This document shows, piece by piece, positions 16,241 through 18,420 of a stretch of 18,420 nt of DNA. The position numbers were made by a program, and so were the translations under genes. Positions within the stretch are counted from its first letter, which is position 1. Every line of letters starts with the position of its first letter. The stretch spans positions 1 through 18,420 of the forward strand of contig CAMCXJ010000024.1 of NCBI GenBank assembly GCA_945883455.1, written 5' to 3'. The notes beneath the pieces are model-generated. The model saw nothing but the letters and a program-made list of their open reading frames with translations. It ran no database searches and was not told the DNA's origin. Origin of the DNA: Prosthecobacter debontii (GTDB taxonomy: Bacteria > Verrucomicrobiota > Verrucomicrobiia > Verrucomicrobiales > Akkermansiaceae).

Positions 16241-16771
16241 TTGAATTTGCCACATTCATCCCCACTCGCTTTGAAATCCCACGAAATTTTCTCCGCCGTT
16301 GATTCCGCCGTTGTCATCGAAATCCTTGACTGGTTCCGTGCGAACGACCGCAACGTTTACAAAACCGCCGTTTCCACCCTCGCGGGCCGACGCAAACTGC
16401 GCCCGGTTTTCATCCAGCAGAAATCCCTCGCCGAACAATACGCGTGGATCCATAAGACCCTGCAGGTCAAGGTCTGCGATGACATCGGCGAGCAGATCCT
16501 CCAAGCATACCTGATGGCTGGTCAGCAATCCATGCTCGGCATGTTCTGCGACGGCATGGGCATCCCCCACGATGGCAAGGGCTCCGTGGTCGGAGACCTT
16601 CCCAAAGGCCTCGACAAGGATCGCCTCGACGCAATTGTGGACAAGCTCGCCGATGTGTTCGATCCCAAGATTTTCACCCTCTATCTCCACTGCTTCAACA
16701 TGCAGCTCGCGGGCGGATATCCGACGCTCACGGAGAAACTAGAATCCGACGAACGCCTGAAGCTGGCGTGA
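16241..16771 (+). CDS. Conserved hypothetical protein
   Basis: A soluble, mainly alpha-helical protein of up to 176 residues that I do not recognise. There is no signal peptide or membrane helix. Notable stretches are 'SAVVIEILDWFRANDRNVY', 'QQKSLAEQYAWIHKTL', a glycine-rich middle 'GMFCDGMGIPHDGKGSVVGD', and 'DVFDPKIFTLYLHCFNMQ'. The start is uncertain: the longest frame begins at TTG 16241 with GGAG 4 nt upstream, and another TTG is at 16271; no ATG exists in the first ~90 codons that would keep the folded part. Codon use is like the housekeeping genes and unlike the decayed region just before it. It ends 16 nt before miaB on the same strand, so the two are probably co-transcribed, but no functional link is evident. 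Confidence 0.75.
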   Translation: MNLPHSSPLALKSHEIFSAVDSAVVIEILDWFRANDRNVYKTAVSTLAGRRKLRPVFIQQKSLAEQYAWIHKTLQVKVCDDIGEQILQAYLMAGQQSMLGMFCDGMGIPHDGKGSVVGDLPKGLDKDRLDAIVDKLADVFDPKIFTLYLHCFNMQLAGGYPTLTEKLESDERLKLA

Positions 16772-16787
16772 TCTTATTTCCCCGCTG

Positions 16788-18158
16788 ATGCCGAAAGTTT
16801 ATCTCAAGACCTACGGCTGCCAGATGAACGAGCGTGACACCGAGCAGGTGGCACGGATGTTCACCGAGGGCGGCTACACCCTCACGCCGACGGAAAAGGA
16901 CGCCGACGCGATCCTGATCAACACCTGCTCAGTACGCGACCAAGCGGAGCAGAAGGCGCTCGGGAAAATGGGTATCATGGGTGCGCAGCGGCAGAAGCGC
17001 GCGCACGTCGTGTTTGGCTTTATGGGCTGCATGGCTCAATCCCGCGGGCAGGAGCTTTTCGAGCGCATCCCGCACCTCGATGTCGTCGTCGGCACGCAGA
17101 AATACCACAAGGTTTTCGAATACGTGGACGGCATCCTAAAAAGCCGCATGGAGGCGCGCATGGACGATCCGGCGCTTTCGTTGAGAGGGAGTTCCGTCTG
17201 CGACATCGCGGAAGAACCGGATTCCCAGAACACGATCCGCGACCACATGCCCAAGGCGCGCAACGCCTCCGCCTTCGTCTCCATCATGCAGGGCTGCAAC
17301 ATGCGCTGCTCGTTCTGCATCGTGCCGGACACGCGCGGCAAAGAGCGCGGGCGGCCCATCGCGGACATCGTGAAGGAAGTGGAATTCCTCGCCGGGCAGG
17401 GCGTGAAGGAGGTCACGCTGCTCGGGCAAATCGTGAACCTCTACGGGCGCACGGAGTTTCCGAAAATCGACGGGAAATCCCCGTTCGTGCAGTTGTTAGA
17501 GGCGGTGCATGCCGTGGAGTGCATCGAGCGCATTCGTTTCACCTCGCCGCATCCGATCGGTTACCGCGACGACCTTGTGGCGGCGTTCACCTATCTGCCG
17601 AAACTGATGTCCCACATCCATTTCCCGATGCAGAGCGGATCGGACCGCATTCTCAAGCTGATGCGCCGCCCTTACAAGAACGCGAAGTTCGTCGAGATCT
17701 GCGAAAAGATGAAAGCCGCAAGGCCGGATCTCGCAATCACCACCGACATCATCGTCGGCTTCCCCGGCGAAACGGAGGAGGATTTCCTAACTACTATGGA
17801 AACAGTAGAACGGCTGTCCTTCGACAACGCCTTCGTGTTCCGCTACTCGAAGCGCAAGGATACGCCCGCTGCGGAAATGGACGATCAGATCCCGGAAACC
17901 GTGAAGGAGGAGCGCAATCAGCGGCTGCTCGAGGTTGTGGATCGTCTCGCCAAGAAAAAAAACGCAGCCATCGTCGGCACCGTGCAGAAAGTGCTGTGCG
18001 AAGGGCCGTCGAAGAACAACCCAAGCACCCTCTCCGGCCGGACGCCGCAGAACAAGATCGTGATCTTCGAGGGCGATGCGAACAAACTCACCGGCGAGAT
18101 TCTGGATATTGCCGTGAAGGAATCCACGGGCTTTACGACCTACGGCGACGTGGTTTGA
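16788..18158 (+). CDS. miaB: tRNA-2-methylthio-N6-dimethylallyladenosine synthase MiaB
   Basis: A 456-residue radical-SAM methylthiotransferase that converts i6A37 to ms2i6A37 in tRNAs reading UNN codons. The N-terminal UPF0004 domain holds one 4Fe-4S cluster on C11 (YGCQMN), C47 (NTCSVRD) and C81 (GCMAQ). The radical-SAM cluster is on C170-x3-C174-x2-C177 (GCNMRCSFCIVP). A TRAM RNA-binding domain occupies about 388-455. The spacing of all six cysteines and the length match MiaB rather than MtaB or RimO. The ATG at 16788 is set by the conserved start MPKVYLKTYGCQMN. No Shine-Dalgarno is visible; the short gap from the upstream hypothetical gene suggests coupling. It is convergent with trpD. 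Codons near 17790-17810 form a locally unusual patch. Confidence 0.97.
   Translation: MPKVYLKTYGCQMNERDTEQVARMFTEGGYTLTPTEKDADAILINTCSVRDQAEQKALGKMGIMGAQRQKRAHVVFGFMGCMAQSRGQELFERIPHLDVVVGTQKYHKVFEYVDGILKSRMEARMDDPALSLRGSSVCDIAEEPDSQNTIRDHMPKARNASAFVSIMQGCNMRCSFCIVPDTRGKERGRPIADIVKEVEFLAGQGVKEVTLLGQIVNLYGRTEFPKIDGKSPFVQLLEAVHAVECIERIRFTSPHPIGYRDDLVAAFTYLPKLMSHIHFPMQSGSDRILKLMRRPYKNAKFVEICEKMKAARPDLAITTDIIVGFPGETEEDFLTTMETVERLSFDNAFVFRYSKRKDTPAAEMDDQIPETVKEERNQRLLEVVDRLAKKKNAAIVGTVQKVLCEGPSKNNPSTLSGRTPQNKIVIFEGDANKLTGEILDIAVKESTGFTTYGDVV
17791..17808. repeat. CTAC-N10-GTAG dyad inside miaB
   Basis: CTACTATGGAAACAGTAG; the arms pair over 5 bp. It falls on codons ACT ACT ATG GAA ACA GTA, in the same reading phase as the other copies at 10913 and 13401. 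Confidence 0.5.
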
Positions 18159-18179
18159 TCCTCATGGGGCCATGTGCTG

Positions 18180-18211
18180 CATCGCAACAAATTGCGGGAA
18201 ATGTTGCGATG
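18180..18211. terminator. Perfect inverted repeat between convergent miaB and trpD
   Basis: CATCGCAACA (18180-18189) and TGTTGCGATG (18202-18211) are perfect 10-nt reverse complements around a 12-nt loop, 21 nt after the miaB stop and 36 nt beyond the trpD stop. No T-run follows on either side. Position suggests a shared bidirectional terminator; an operator or repeat-element end is also possible. Confidence 0.5.
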
Positions 18212-18247
18212 AAGCAACTGACCCCTATTTGATGAAAGCACCTTAAT

Positions 18248-18420
18248 TTATTTTGAACTGGCTTCCTGAAGCAAGCGCAGACGCTCGATGGCGGCGCCGG
18301 AGGTGATGGCTTCGCGGGCGATGTCGAGGGCGGCGCCCATGTGGTCGGCTAGGCCGGCACAAGCAAGGGCGGCGGCGGCATTGAGGAGGACCATGTCGCG
18401 CTTCGGGCCGGTGTCTTGGC
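18248..18420 (-). CDS. trpD: Anthranilate phosphoribosyltransferase, C-terminal end (partial)
   Basis: The last 57 codons of a minus-strand gene that continues beyond the window. The visible protein 'GPKRDMVLLNAAAALACAGL', then 'ALDIAREAITSGAAIERL', matches the end of TrpD, which transfers phosphoribosyl to anthranilate in the second step of tryptophan synthesis. The conserved R-D/N-V-L-N-A-A-A-L helix forms part of the active-site cleft. The stop TAA is at 18248-18250. Nothing of the catalytic N-domain is in view, so integrity cannot be judged. The 89-nt gap to miaB holds the inverted repeat. Confidence 0.9.
   Translation of the reverse strand, partial: QDTGPKRDMVLLNAAAALACAGLADHMGAALDIAREAITSGAAIERLRLLQEASSK

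Overview
The window looks like chromosomal DNA from a GC-rich member of the Verrucomicrobiota, most plausibly the Verrucomicrobiaceae/Akkermansiaceae group. This placement is inferred from gene content, protein style (for example the Asp-rich linker and '...FFRVGTGF' end of the secreted protease) and frequent start codons without a Shine-Dalgarno sequence. No rRNA or other decisive marker is present. No phage, insertion sequence, CRISPR array or complete defence system is visible.

Layout. Positions 137-12907 form a long minus-strand block: an RlmM-like rRNA 2'-O-methyltransferase, the translational GTPase TypA/BipA, an MFS carrier of the nucleoside:H+ symporter type, a secreted matrixin-like zinc protease, the potassium uptake pair trkH-trkA, a P1B-4-type metal-exporting ATPase, and a small membrane-anchored protein of unknown function. 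Divergent from the last, with 42 bp between starts, is a large fused M16 zinc peptidase (12950-15463, plus strand). It is followed by about 780 bp of decayed DNA, then a conserved hypothetical gene, miaB, and the 3' end of a convergent trpD that runs off the window.

How the genes work together. trkA (regulator) and trkH (channel subunit) form a 17-nt-spaced operon for K+ uptake. rlmM-like, typA and miaB all serve translation but are not one operon. The other genes are individual housekeeping or envelope functions.

The unusual signal lies mostly outside the genes. (1) The spacers around typA carry several families of phased short repeats: facing heptad arrays of AATC/GATT, a TTTAA heptad array, three ungapped 29-nt elements sharing an 8+9 spacing, and a GCGAAT decad array that forms an inverted repeat. 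(2) An interrupted dyad, CTAC-N10-GTAG, occurs exactly three times inside otherwise unrelated genes, plus near matches, always in patches of codons unlike the rest of the gene. (3) The 15464-16240 region holds a truncated HepT/DUF86 toxin remnant with a stop inside its RNxLIHGY active motif, degenerate copies of the neighbouring M16 gene's 3' end, and an HNH-nuclease remnant. I did not find a convincing complete novel system; the CTAC-N10-GTAG dyad is the best candidate for something undescribed.
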